Source: Dysidea avara
Lineage: Eukaryota; Porifera; Demospongiae; Dictyoceratida; Dysideidae
NCBI RefSeq assembly: GCF_963678975.1
Contig: NC_089276.1
Location: forward strand, 27,175,555 to 27,239,554
Direction: 5' to 3'
Length of the DNA stretch: 64,000 nt
The notes below the pieces were generated by a model that saw only the letters and a program-made list of their open reading frames with translations, did no database searches and was not told the DNA's origin. This document shows, in pieces, positions 25,101-36,089 of this stretch. The stretch's first letter is position 1. The number at the start of each line of letters is the position of its first letter. The position numbers and the translations under genes were made by a program.

Positions 25101-27193
25101 CCTGAGAATAACTAGAGTACAGTATGAGAATAACCAGCAGTAATCTCAAGTTATTACTGTTCCTGATACATTCTCAGGAACAGTTCTTAGCTACAGTACC
25201 TGTCAAAATACACACGTCATGTATATCACAGGTGTATTAAATTTTTGAGGGGGCATGCTCGCCTCCCCTCTCTTACGTGAACCCTGCTAAAATAGGTCTG
25301 GCTGATATGGTGAGATGCTATAATATGATACCGTACCATAAAACCTATCATTTGATAAAGTAATAAGATGTATCCCCCCCCATGAAGAGGTACCTGTCTC
25401 ATGCTAGCAGGCATTTCAGCACATCGAGCAATACATGTACAGTTTTTATTTTACTATTAAAAGTAGATTGTGTACTGCCTACACCATGTGTGGTACATGT
25501 AGTGCAAGTACTAGAAGAAACTAAATTTATGGAAATTTCAGCATGTCAAAATGACCTGATGTACTAAATTTGAAGGGTCCGCAACTCCCTTGAAATCCTG
25601 TACGCCACATTTGAAATCTCAAGAAATCTTGAAACCCTTAGCATCTTTTTTGCCATATATTTTAGTAATCTATGATGTAATCTTATGTAACGGACGGTAA
25701 TGTCCAGATATACTATCCGTATTACTTCGTGTCAATCTTGAACTGCTTCTACATTGTAGTTATGATGATGATTCCTTTATCTGTTTCTGTAAGAGAAGTT
25801 TCCTGGGCTACGTAACTAATTAGTCAGTAAAGTAGCCCATAAGTTGCTACTCCGGAAGGTGCGATGGCAATATGCTGGCTATGCAGTGCAGTAACAGCCA
25901 TGATTATTGTATTCCCACCATGATTCTGAGTGAATCTATCAACTAATACCCTTGGCTATATAGCAAGGAGTCTAGGCTGAAATCTCAGGGCTACACATTC
26001 CCTTAGACCTGAGCCATCTAGCTTGATCTAGTTAAACTCGACACACTTGAATTGAAAGGACTGATCAACGGCAGAGAAGATGGCACACACCTAAGCAGAA
26101 ATCTAGGCCTGTCATTTTAAGGTTGAAACTCTGTTTTGTATGTAAACTGAATAGCAGATACTTTGAAGGGAATGCTCCAATGGCATTCCAACATCTTGAT
26201 ACTGATCAAACCTCACTACATAACATTTTGAATTAAATAAAGCTCTGCAAATTAGCGTGTGGAATTTACAGTGTTTCCGTGATTAAGCACAAAAGGGATG
26301 TCACTCCAACAGCTACTGTACTACAATTTGTAACCATGGTCATAGTAAAAACAATAGTCGACAAGAGCAATTAAGGACAATGACGAAACTGTTTTCCAAA
26401 GATTGTCAAAGCTACACACAAATACACAGTGCTTGAAACTATAAATAAGGTCAAAAAATGGCCTTGAAAAGTCAATAGAGGACTTGCAGCGTGACGTAAA
26501 TCGTCGTAATTGCTAAGCAACCGTAGCTGTCGGCCATGTTTCGGGACAGCGTTTTGGCTGAAAGGTGCTTTCTCAGGATTTGGTACAGGCTGTAATGAAG
26601 CGAATCAGTGTTAAGTTGTGTTGTAAATACCACCAAGCTCGTTAAAAAAGGCGAAGAAGTTAGAATCGGTGAGTAATGTATCGAAATTTAATTAGCCACC
26701 TATTTCACGAAGCTAATGATAAGATCTTCTATTTCGAAACCAGCCCCGCTTCCCAGTGCCACTATACCCAGGGCTTAGTGAATAAATCTCGATACCTTCA
26801 TTCTGACCCAATATGCGCCATACAAAGTTGTCCCGAAACATGTCCGCCTAGCAACCGTTGCTTCACGCGTGCAAGTCCTCTATGGGTAATTATCAGTTTT
26901 GACTGGCTTTGACCATGGTCACAAATTGTTGTGCAGAGGCCATTAAGCACAACAACGCCAACCTTTGCTTGCGTGCAAACGTATGTCTTATTGCTGCACT
27001 AAATAGGCGGTGAGTTAGTCGTGCCTGGAACCAACAGTTTGTCAGTTGGCTTGGTGAATGAATGACACAAATGACATAGAGGATGACATAAGCTTACTAC
27101 AACACAACTGCCAGTCCCACTAGTTAATCCTCACCCTAGTGCTGCTAAAGAGTCTAACACATCATTCGCTAGTGCAGTTTGGAAGTCTGACAT
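16008..27193 (-). CDS. FAM98 family protein (complete, 11 exons)
   Basis: Exons on the minus strand: 27193-27135, 23420-23272, 22467-22271, 21331-21215, 21163-21083, 20923-20807, 20305-20217, 20167-20095, 18178-18064, 18015-17983 and 16171-16008. All junctions are GT-AG with matching phases and total 398 codons including TGA. FAM98A/B are subunits of the DDX1-RTCB-RTRAF tRNA-splicing ligase complex and RNA-binding proteins. The N-terminus (MSDFQTALANDVLDSL, ALGYEGELSD, FLQELQCPYSSLTS, LLLSYLLSELQ) is the CH-like FAM98 domain. The middle keeps GQSFGWSDKSK and GRVPDRGGRPNE, which are highly diagnostic. The tail is Gly-rich with GRGGGG and three GQWG repeats. Length (397 aa) lies within the family range. 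The exon 10 donor (GAG/GTAGGT) is the least certain, and further small Gly-rich exons between 16172 and 17982 are possible. Confidence 0.94.
16761..16993. mobile_element. AGCCAAGCT TIR element in FAM98 intron 10
   Basis: Ends AGCCAAGCTGTGAAAAAGG and CCGTTTCATAGCTTGGCT are inverted; an inner pair around GGTTGCCACC/GTGACAGCCAAG is also inverted. No coding capacity. Partial relatives lie at 5748, 40310 and 41849. Confidence 0.75.
17330..17500 (+). repeat. Fragment of interspersed repeat family A
   Basis: GTTGGAAGGAGTTGGAGTTGCTCTGAAG-type sequence followed by a CCTAACCA and GGTTTTGGGTGATxTTTT block aligns with 23760-23900 and 44740-44880. Confidence 0.45.
18529..19105. mobile_element. TIR element (about 95-bp ends) in FAM98 intron 8
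   Basis: TAATAGCAAGAGTTAATAAT, then GAGAGTGTCTAACG and GCGCAGAAGTTAAACGGCTTC, recur inverted at 19010-19105. The interior (about 18690-19000) is more GC-rich than its surroundings and open for about 60 codons, but it has no recognised domain. Three dispersed-motif copies lie just outside the left end (18484-18530). Confidence 0.8.
21453..22136. mobile_element. CAGTGGAACCT TIR element, TA target, in FAM98 intron 3
   Basis: It starts CAGTGGAACCTCCC after TA (21451-21452) and ends AGGTTCCACTG before TA (22137-22138). The TA duplication fits the Tc1/mariner class. The interior has GTGGTCACCT-type repeats and no transposase. A shorter relative with the same ends is at 45308-45538. Confidence 0.85.
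23636..23930 (+). repeat. Interspersed repeat family A
   Basis: Begins GGCATGCCTCGGGACAAAGTG and continues through AAATCAAGCCTGTAGCCT, a TTAGTTAGTCAGTTAG block and GCTTAGCCAATACCGCC. It is colinear with 44560-44900 and, inverted, with 33890-34200 and 48985-49170. Possibly a SINE or MITE; class not determined. Confidence 0.6.
24044..24557. mobile_element. hAT-like MITE with TTCGAA-rich ends, in FAM98 intron 1
   Basis: The left end GGGTTGGGACGAAGCTTCGAA is mirrored by CAAGCTTCGTCCCAGCC on the right. ATTAACTA flanks both sides (24036-24043 and 24558-24565), an 8-bp target duplication as expected of hAT elements. No transposase frame. Confidence 0.85.
24566..26470. other. FAM98 intron 1, middle
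   Basis: No exon recognised on either strand. A small inverted pair (ATTCTCAGGTACCTGAGAAT, with a related GGAACAG copy) lies at 25090-25185. Confidence 0.35.
26471..26895. mobile_element. TIR element in FAM98 intron 1
   Basis: CAATAGAGGACTTGCA, GCAACCGTAG and CATGTTTCGGGACA on the left recur inverted at 26828-26885. Arms are about 85 bp and imperfect. The ATG on the minus strand in the left arm is not the FAM98 start. Confidence 0.65.
27135..27193 (-). other. FAM98 exon 1 with start codon
   Basis: ATG at 27193 on the minus strand opens MSDFQTALANDVLDSLAAL, ending phase 2 before donor GTGAGG. The split Gly codon is completed by exon 2 (GG plus A) to give the LGYEGELSD block found in FAM98 proteins. 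The 3.7 kb first intron is the longest in the gene. Confidence 0.9.
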
Positions 27194-27390
27194 TTCGAAT
27201 TCCCTCCTTCACTTTTGTTTAGTCACAGTGATTTGTGGTGCGAATTAAATAGAGCTAATTGTCTGGGCGTGGCGTCATTCACGTGAGCCATATCACGACA
27301 GATCAGCAGATTTGCAGACTACGAACGGCTGCAGCTATTAAAAAACAACCGCTGAGACACCTTATAGTCTGTCCAGTAGTTTGTGTCCAA
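27194..27390. promoter_or_regulatory. Probable bidirectional promoter
   Basis: About 200 bp separate the FAM98 ATG (minus) from a candidate first coding exon on the plus strand at 27391. The interval holds GGCGTCATTCACGTGAGC (CRE-like and CACGTG boxes) and GGGCGTGGC (GC/KLF-like), and no clear TATA box. Direction and activity are inference. Confidence 0.45.
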
Positions 27391-27451
27391 ATGAGTAGCG
27401 CGGGACAGACCGCAGGTGTCGATCAGCCGGTGATGCAGCCAATTTGCTCAG
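27391..27451 (+). CDS. Candidate first coding exon of a divergent gene
   Basis: ATG AGT AGC GCG opens a 20-residue segment (MSSAGQTAGVDQPVMQPICS) with unusually CpG-rich codons. It ends phase 1 at a donor AG/GTAGCT. The frame upstream is open too. I could not find its next exon, since no downstream exon with a matching phase and recognisable product was seen, so identity is unknown. It may be a short first exon whose gene was disrupted, or a chance frame. Confidence 0.35.
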
Positions 27452-27694
27452 GTAGCTAGTCTAGCATTTTTATCTTCCACTGCTCGTGCCCTATGCTTGC
27501 CTTGCCCTTCCAGATTGAGGCCCCATGTGCATTCCTGTGCTACCCACTGCAGCTGCATGTATGGTAAAGCTAAATGTGCTGCCAGGGCTGCTTTGCATCA
27601 TTGATAAAAGTGGACAGTATGCGGAAATATCCGGATTATTTTGTCCATAAATGCGCCGTAAGCGAGACAGATTGCACAAACGTATAAAATAGTT

Positions 27695-28336
27695 ATGTAT
27701 GCAGCAGTGTTAGCTCTGCTCTGTGCAGCTTCATGCTACGCCGGAGAAGGAGAAAGGTACAGACTGAACGTGGTGGAAGATGTCTGGATAGAGAGATCAA
27801 CCAGCAACTATAACTACCATAAGTATTTGATCACGGGTAAACATCCTGGGTACCCAATAAAGCGTTCCTTGGTGAAATTCCAAGATGTTCCAAGCAGCTG
27901 CAGCGTTGTCAACCATGCCATGATGTACCTGTACTACTGGTACTCTCACAAGGCCAGCTGGCAGTCAACAGCTCAAGCCCCATTCATCACCCGTACAATA
28001 CAAGCTCACAGAGTGCTCAAATCTTGGAAGGAGTCTGAAGCTACCACTATTAAGCGAAACCGTTACAATTATTGGAGCAGACCATATCTTGGTTTGGATG
28101 ACACTGATGCCAATGACTGTCCAACAGGAGAAGTGAAGATTTACGCCGATAGACCAATTGGCTTTGTTGAGCTTGATGTGACATCTGCAGTGAGAGATTG
28201 GAAAGCTGGGAAACGAAACTATGGCCTGCTTCTTTGGGCTACTAATGAAAACGTAGATGGCCGTGACACAAGATTTGCTAGCAAAACTGACACTGATCCA
28301 AAGAAGCATCCATACATCATGGTGAACTGTGACTAA
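27695..28336 (+). CDS. Secreted DNRLRE-domain protein (intronless)
   Basis: A single open frame of 213 residues. Residues 1-16 (MYAAVLALLCAASCYA) form a signal peptide with a short hydrophobic core and an A-x-A-like cleavage site. Residues 20-212 match a DNRLRE-type beta-sandwich: an early EDVWIERS strand, KRSLVKFQDVP, a middle LYYWY strand, IYADRPIGFVELDVTSAVRDW, and the family signature GLLLWATNENVDGRDTRFAS followed by HPYIMVNC. DNRLRE/CBM96-type modules are extracellular and often carbohydrate-binding. Ligand is unknown here. Three Cys remain in the mature chain. The start was chosen because the signal peptide begins there. TATAAAA lies only 12 bp upstream, too close to be an ordinary TATA box for this ATG. 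No intron interrupts the domain. Confidence 0.85.
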   Translation: MYAAVLALLCAASCYAGEGERYRLNVVEDVWIERSTSNYNYHKYLITGKHPGYPIKRSLVKFQDVPSSCSVVNHAMMYLYYWYSHKASWQSTAQAPFITRTIQAHRVLKSWKESEATTIKRNRYNYWSRPYLGLDDTDANDCPTGEVKIYADRPIGFVELDVTSAVRDWKAGKRNYGLLLWATNENVDGRDTRFASKTDTDPKKHPYIMVNCD

Positions 28337-30235
28337 TGGGGCTTGACTGTCATGCCACACAATGTGGCTATATGCATCATACACAGAACTTTACTAGTAA
28401 GTGGCTGTATTAGGCAATCTATATATGATGAGCATTTTTGAGTAATATTTTTCGTAATTATACTTTATGCACAGTTCATTTACTTACTTGTTGGATGTAT
28501 TATAATTGAAAAGGGTGTGGTACCAAAAGGCTCAGTGTGTATACATCCAAAAACGGCCTTGCAAACACGACATGTTTACTGCTATGATGTATAAAAGTAA
28601 TAGCTACTAAAGATTCACTACTCAAATACAAGGGTAATTAATTAGCTAATGGTACCACAAAACCTTAAAATCTAATACCATGACGAAAAACATTCGTACC
28701 AAGAACAACTTTACATTATCGTAGTGTGTAACAAGGTTGACCTTTGAAGAAAATATTCTAACTATCATGTGTTTATTCAGCTGTGACACACAATGAACAT
28801 ACTTATGGTCTAAGACCACAACCACACATTATACAAGGAATAACCACAAGCTCATTGTTCAGTTGTTGTGGTACTACATGCGTAATTGTGACCATAAATC
28901 TTGGATTATTACATCACCTCTTGTTTACTTAATTTGCAATTTAAAATAGTATAGCACATAATAAGCATTAGCTGTAGTGGTATGATGATCATTAGCTGTA
29001 GTGGTATGATGATCATTTGCGCATAAACGCCAGACTACTCTGCTTTTTGTGTAATATAAGCGGTCACATCAGATCTGCAATCATGCATGTAGCTATAACA
29101 TGTACATAAAGGGGTTCAATAATATGATACACATACTTGTATCGGTTGCTGTATAATGCACACTGCAGTTGCATGGCCAAAGTCAGTTGCTATTCTAGTA
29201 TTTTGGGGGCGAAAATTTTTTCCTTCCAAAAAATTTCAGAACCTCAATTTTCTCTTCCTGACATTGTAAGTGACACCTGCAATGCGCAATGGTAAATTGT
29301 TAAAATTCCCATCAAGCAACATACAAAATCTTACAGTACATGTACACACCACCGTAAAAATGCTATCAGAATCAGTCACAGATACATAGTCTATTTAACA
29401 AACCAATTTCCCTGAATTATGGGGTGAGCCTGATCATGAGTAGGTCCCACACTAGTGAGAGTACAATAAATATTCCATATTTGGTCTGTACAGTCAACGG
29501 AATCCAGAATGAGTGCAAGTTACAATGAATATTCTATATATGGTCTGTACAGTTGACAGTGTCTGGGACATGTACAAATTTAAATACAAAGGTCCTATCA
29601 ACCATCACACAATCAATTTGTTTTAAATTATTAACTGGCACAAAATTTATAATTACGACCGCTACACTTCTAATCAAAATAGCTATTAAAAATGCCAAAA
29701 TATTGTACTCAATAATTAGTCCTGAAATATCATCATCAATTCCAGAATTCCTTCATGCCTATAGAAATAGTAAAAACACTGAAAATATACAATAACGCAC
29801 ATGGTAATCCATTTGAATACCCTCTATAGTTACGACAATCTATTGTAGCTAAGTTTTGTTCCTACATGCAATATACAAACTCATTGCATAATTGTAGGCT
29901 TTTTCTGCTGCTATCATGATTACTTCTTACATGTGCTGGTTGGCGTACTATAATATGTAACCAAATTTATTAGCATTTTACAAGCTTGCTACTATCTTCA
30001 AGACTTATCATCGGTTAAGTATAACTAGCACATTCCCTGCAGCATACTAATAAGGAGTATATATGTACTGTAGAAGAACATAATAAATAGTAGTGAAATC
30101 ACTAGATGTCAGTTTTTGCTCACTCCACTCCTCACATTCGTCATTTTAGCAGCAGACTGCAAGTTCTGAAGGCCTTTAGCTGGCAAGACTCAATAAAACC
30201 AATTTCAGAATGTGTAAAACCAAAAATATGTCAGT
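28337..30235. other. Intergenic stretch with small duplications
   Basis: No gene supported. It contains a 24-bp direct duplication (CATTAGCTGTAGTGGTATGA twice, about 28968-29016) and a diverged pair of about 70 bp (ATATTCCATATTTGGTCTGT and ATATTCTATATATGGTCTGT, about 29460-29560). Confidence 0.5.
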
Positions 30236-30322
30236 ACAGTAGTCCAGTCCAGTGTTCCAGTCCAGTAGTCCAGTGTTCCAGTCCAGTAGTCCAGTGTTCC
30301 AGTCCAGTAGTCCAGTCCAGTG
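30236..30322. repeat. CCAGT minisatellite
   Basis: Units built of GTCCAGTCCAGT and AGTGTTCCAGT are repeated head to tail. The preceding about 130 bp matches the right end of the fold-back at 45769-46622, so this is probably an isolated terminus of that family. Confidence 0.8.
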
Positions 30323-31936
30323 ATTAGTTACACCCCTATAATATCCCCAGATCTAATCTCAGAAAGTGTGCATGTGGCTGAATTTCTTAGTTTATACTAT
30401 ACTATAGCTTGCTATAGCTAGTTTGATTTCTGTGTGAATGTACCATCACTTAAATGCCCTCAGATCTAATCCCAAGAAGTCTGATTTTAAACATTTTCTT
30501 GCTTTGAAATTAGCATACCTTTAGCTTGTTTTGGAGAAAATGAGAAACAATATATTTGTAACCTGATTTTGGAAAACATAATTTTTGGGCAAAATTTACA
30601 ATCATAGATAAATAATTTTATAGTTCATTATATAATACATAATGGCAATAACTCACCAACTATGCGGGCCTGAATATGGAGACATTCGCAGAACTAGAGC
30701 ATCCAGAACACAAGCAACTTTCACAAATTCAGATAGGTTTTTCTCGAAACACGCATATTTTAACTTTGCCAACCACTCCAAGTCAATAACGTACATGGTC
30801 TTAAGTTACTCCATTGTCCACTCAAGGCCTCTAAAGCACTGTGTGGGCTTTGACATACCTACACAAGTATGTCTCTAAAAAGCAGACCAATTAGTGTGAA
30901 ATTATTAGTCAGATACTGTAGTCATTTCATGCTGGTGTTATTTTAAAACTAATTGCTATGTACTCAAACAGTACAGCTAGTTTCCCAATCAGGTCACATA
31001 TACTGTACAACTATCTCAAGATAAAGTTGAAAAAGTGATAAGTAGTAAAGAGTCAGTTTATATAGATGGACTGTTATGGTACTTTTATATGCAACATGTG
31101 TGCAAGTGTAAATGTGGGGAGTTGGAATCATGAAGCCAAAACACCATAGAAAGACTTAAGAGTATTAATTAAACTTTGCATTTACCAAAAACATGGTTAT
31201 ACATTACCCTTTGGTTATATTACTACATATAAGTCCTACCATGAATCATAAAAATTTTGTCATCAAAGTTTCACTGTTGGCTGCACCAATGAAGTGACAC
31301 TTGAAATTTGTCCACCATCTTCTTGTGCACCCATCAGAAAATTTGGCAGGGTATGTTATAGTAAATTTCATTACGCTTTAGCACAATGAACATCCCCAAT
31401 TGCAAGCAAACTAGTCAATGGAATCAGCTGAAAATAGTTAGATAGATAGATTAATTATTTTAGAAAGAACTTCCAGTGGTTTACAAGGAATCAAATTAAA
31501 TACCACTGATGAAAGTCAACTAGTTGTAACAAGTGCTAGATCGAGATACTCTAATAGTGCATTCACCTTGATAGAACATTCAGCCACATAATGTGTCACT
31601 CTATTAGAATGTTCAGGTACAATCAAAGTACGTACATGTGTACTATGCTATACATGTACATGCGTGCCTGTGTACGTAGATGGCAAATGTTCATGACTCT
31701 CTGTACTTTTACTGGCAAATTCATACAGTACACTATACATACAGTACACCTAGATATACGTACAACATATGGTACACTACAGTATACACAGACCACTCAT
31801 GATATACAGGATCAAAGGATCCATACAGTCTGGAGACAGCTAACACAGCTAGGAGCGCGCTGCAGCTTCATACTTCAGTAATGGGAGGCTATAGTAGTTT
31901 AACACTCTTAAAGATAAAACCCTCTTGTCTTCATAG
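30323..31936. other. Gene-free stretch upstream of the kinase pseudogene
   Basis: AT-rich. Two dispersed-motif copies (31544 and 31598). No exon recognised. Confidence 0.35.
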
Positions 31937-32450
31937 AGATCGTGTTATGGGGCAGTTTATCAGAAGTACGATCTCAAAAAGAATGAGAGAAACGCTGGAT
32001 GTGTCAGTTCTGCCGGCCAAGATCAACATGAGCAAGGTATACTGAGGCCCGATGAACCTGCGAATTGTAGAAACCATTGGTAAGTGCATTTATGGTTCAT
32101 AATATAGATCCATGATGGAAATACATACAGTCAACCTGCTTTTCCTGCCTGCATGCTCACAAAAGTAGCATTCTGGCTACACATGACTATATATTCATGC
32201 AGGCTCGATCATGAGTACATGCCTTGTTATAGTAACTGCTACCAGAAGTAGTGTTTTCATTGGTTTGGTCCTCTATCTACTTGCTAGCACTGTGGACCCT
32301 CCCAGTTCAGTGTACGTGGTAAGCATGTTATTCAGGATGCATGCACTGACAAAGCTCATTTTTTTCTGGTTAAGCATTAATTGTCCCAGGGTGGCTTTAT
32401 TACTTTATTGTTGTTGTTATAGGCACTGGTACTCTTTGCAAAGTAGCGAC

Positions 32451-33136
32451 TACATTATTAGACTATCATAAGTTGTGAACTCACTTGATGTTTTATGCCA
32501 ATCATCTAGATGTTCTCATGTATACTTTAATTCAGTTAAAGGGAGGAAAACATACTGTACATACTAGGAAATGTCTATTCAACCAGCCAGACTGCTTTAT
32601 TTTCTTTTGTGTGGGCTTTGGGATAAAAGGGTCTGGTACACCTACATTAAGAATTCTGTGTAACATTGCACTGCAGTCAGGGTGAATGTTGATTACTGCT
32701 GATTGGTGAAGCCCTAAACTTCACAGACCTGTTAAAAGTGTTGCATGTGCCCTTCAGCTTCAATACAAAAGAACGTGGTCATGCTGCACCTTTTAACAGG
32801 TCTAAGTAGTTTAGGGCGTTACACAGAATTCTTAATGTGGGTGTACCAGACCCTACTTTTCCCACCCCCACACAAAAGAAAAGCAGTGGTCTGGCTACAT
32901 GAGACTACCTGTATTATGCATGTACATATGGTCAAGGCACACTTTGCAGTAGTGTGGTGGACTATGAGAAACCCATTGCGTGTATATGTGTATACCTTTT
33001 CGCAATCTGGTCACATATTGCCTAGGATGTACAGCATGTGTTCTTACCTTTAACACTTCTTTAAAGTATATGAGAGCATCTACACAATTGCATAGAACAT
33101 CAAATGAGTTCACAACTGATGATAGTCTAATAATGT
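32451..33136. repeat. Inverted repeat inside the kinase pseudogene intron
   Basis: Arms of about 240-300 bp (32451-32690 and about 32815-33136) share TACATTATTAGACTATCAT, GTTGTGAACTCA, AGAATTCTGTGTAAC and GGTCTGGTACACC in inverse order. The right arm, minus strand, has an exon-like piece (33109-33048) with acceptor TTATTAG and donor GTAAGA. It reads SVVNSFDVLCNCVDALIYF; the left-arm copy of this frame is broken. Confidence 0.75.
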
Positions 33137-33498
33137 ACAGTATAATCACTCTTAGTTATACTGTCGCAACAGTGTTTTCGGTAAAATACTATACACAGAG
33201 TGCAATTTTGGCCATGTCTCCTACACCAAAATAGGTAACTTAGTGTAATTCTATATCATGGTAGTGCATGAGTTCATGTTCAGTTTGTCATTTTCTTTGT
33301 GTATTGTGTGAGGTGACCCTCTACTTCTGTGCCAAATTTTTGTAGTTAGATATTGTTGCATAAAATTATTTGGTTTACAGGTGAAGGATATTTTGGCACA
33401 GTGGTGCTTGTCCAAGACACTACTGGCAGGTTCAATGCTCTAAAAGTGATGAAAATCTCAAAGATGATTAAAGAGCAGCAAATATAGCATAATATTAA

Positions 33499-33783
<285 letters not shown>

Positions 33784-33889
33784 TAATTTACCTAGTTGTT
33801 TATTGGATAAATGTGATGCTGTACTTAATTTTGCTGAGCTTGACATTGACCTTATCATACAGTATGATAGTACTGTATAGTAGGGACCA

Positions 33890-34405
33890 CAAAAGGTGGG
33901 CATGGCCCACAAAAACATCACCCAAAAACCAGCCTCAATTTTCCTTGATGATAATGAGTCAGTATTGGTTAGGTAAAACTTAACCTAAACAAGCTTTGAC
34001 GAAACACTTTCCACATGTTGCTACAGAATTTTTGAAATATTGTTAAACAATTTTCTACTGACTGAGTAACTAACTCACTGACTGACTGATGCCTTCAGAC
34101 AAACGTAGCTTGACAAGAGCTAAGGGATTTTTGACATTGCTTCAGCCCAAGAGGTGCATTTTGGCATACCGCAGTACGTACAATGCATTCTTCATGGACT
34201 TACCAGTGTCCCATTCATCTTTGCTGACAGCAAAAGGTGTCAATTTGGCGGTAGCATGTAATGACTCCCCTTCATAATAGAAATCATCCATATTTTCATA
34301 GTGGCTATTTCGATGCAAAGGTGCTTTTCGAACAGTTCTTGATTCGTAATGCTGTGTAATGGGTTGAATATAGCTGACAATGAAGCATAATGGATACTCC
34401 ACTAT
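33890..34405 (-). repeat. Interspersed repeat family A (inverted)
   Basis: Inverted relative to 23636 and 44520 and in the same sense as 48985-49450, with which it shares GCATTCTTCATGGACTTACC and TCATCTTTGCTGACAGC. It is inserted in the kinase pseudogene between the DFG and APE exons. Confidence 0.65.
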
Positions 34406-34494
34406 TCAGATGATAATTAGTAGCTGGGTTGCATGGCACTATTTCTTTCTTTTGATGTAGTATGCATAATTTTATTTTACAAGTAAATACAAGG

Positions 34495-34690
34495 AATTTT
34501 CAACTAGAGTAGGGATCATAGCACATCAATAAAAAGCACTGAAACAAGTTGGAGTAGTCCATGATACTAAATCACAGTAAAACAATAAGAAGTGTTATAT
34601 CAGAAGGGATATAACACTTCTTATTGTTTCACTGTGATTGTTTCACTGTGTTTTACTGTGACACATGCTACTACTACTCAAATTGCATGG
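34495..34690. repeat. Hairpin element related to 43001-44457
   Basis: AACTAGAGTAGGGATCATAGC and a hairpin built of CAATAAGAAGTGTTATATC and its inverse match the left end and the inner hairpin (about 43720-43806) of the larger TIR element, without the intervening DNA. Confidence 0.65.
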
Positions 34691-35127
34691 TTATATAATC
34701 TTCAATAGTTGTAATTCAGAACTGCTAAATGATGGGTTGAATAGGTTTTACTTTACAGCATTGTAATTAATTTTTCACATAATGCCTGATCTTCAGCTTT
34801 TCACATGTTTCAAGAAGCAGCACTGTAGTAATTAAGCTTATAATATTACTGCCATTGTTGACAAGCTTTTAGCAATAGTCAAGTCATGTACACTAAACCT
34901 CTCAAATAAGACACCAAAGCACTTGTCCATGGTCATTTGTATTAGTGTACACACATTTAGATCTCTGGAGTCAGGACACGTAGGACATTTTAGAAGCGTC
35001 CAAAACAAGAGAGTTCTACTGTACAGTCAAAATAAGAGAAGTGGAACTCAGAAAGTGCATGCTTGTGTGTTTGTGAAAGTATGCATGTTTTATTACAGTG
35101 CATCTGATGAAAACATGTGTGTTTTAA

Positions 35128-35259
<132 letters not shown>

Positions 35260-36089
35260 TAAGCAGCAAGTCTACAATGTACTGTACATAATAGTATCGA
35301 CAATACTTGTGTTTAGTGATACTCCATTCGTTGACGAACATCCATTTCTTACTTACAAGAAAATTATCTCTTCTATACCAGATTCTCCTCTATATGTGGA
35401 ATCCCCAGCAAAGTCAGTATAATAAGTTTCCAATGAGGTTACAACATGTTGATTAATTTTGTGCTTCATACTTTGCAGGGATATTGTGAAGAAACTGTTA
35501 ACACATGATACAACAAAGCAACTGGGCTGCATGCAGGTATGCTGGCAGAGACAAATATTGATTTGACCAATTGTAGTAACCGTGACCTTTTGCTTTCAGA
35601 ATGGAGTTGATGAAGTAAAAAACCATCAGTGGTTCAAGTCGATAGACTGGGATGAAATCCTAGGGAAAAAAGCAGAAGGTTTGTTGTTAATTTCTGTTAT
35701 GCTTTTAAGTTATTCCCCTTTCCCTCCCATTTAGGCTCCAATTATTCCAAAACATGCTCACGGTGGTGACACTTGTAATTTCAGTAAAAGTAATTTAAAG
35801 AAAATGAGTGGTATCAACCCCCATGACGGAGGCCCAGGAAGCATTATTTAAAGATTTCTAGTCAAATAAATGGCTTTCTAGCAATCGTGACTACCTAACC
35901 AATTTCTGTATTTTATTCTAAGTGCTTCATGCTTTTTTTTGTACAATTGAAATGAATTGTATTGAAACTTTTGTTATACAATAATTAAAAACATAATAAA
36001 CAGTTCATTGTAACGAAATGATCAACAACTTTTTGGCCAGTTTGTACTACCTGTAGTCCATTATGGCATCCATAGTCTCTCCATAATCA

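Noticed and set aside
27683-27689. TATAAAA as the core promoter of the DNRLRE gene
   Set aside because: Only 12 bp before the ATG, which would put the transcription start inside the coding sequence.
31937-32079. Zinc-finger-like alternative frame (WMCQFCRP) in the first kinase exon
   Set aside because: Interrupted by TGA codons, whereas the other frame runs into the LRIVETIG kinase strand.
33048-33109. Assigning the exon-like peptide to a named protein such as ATG2
   Set aside because: The resemblance is too weak to name; left as unknown.
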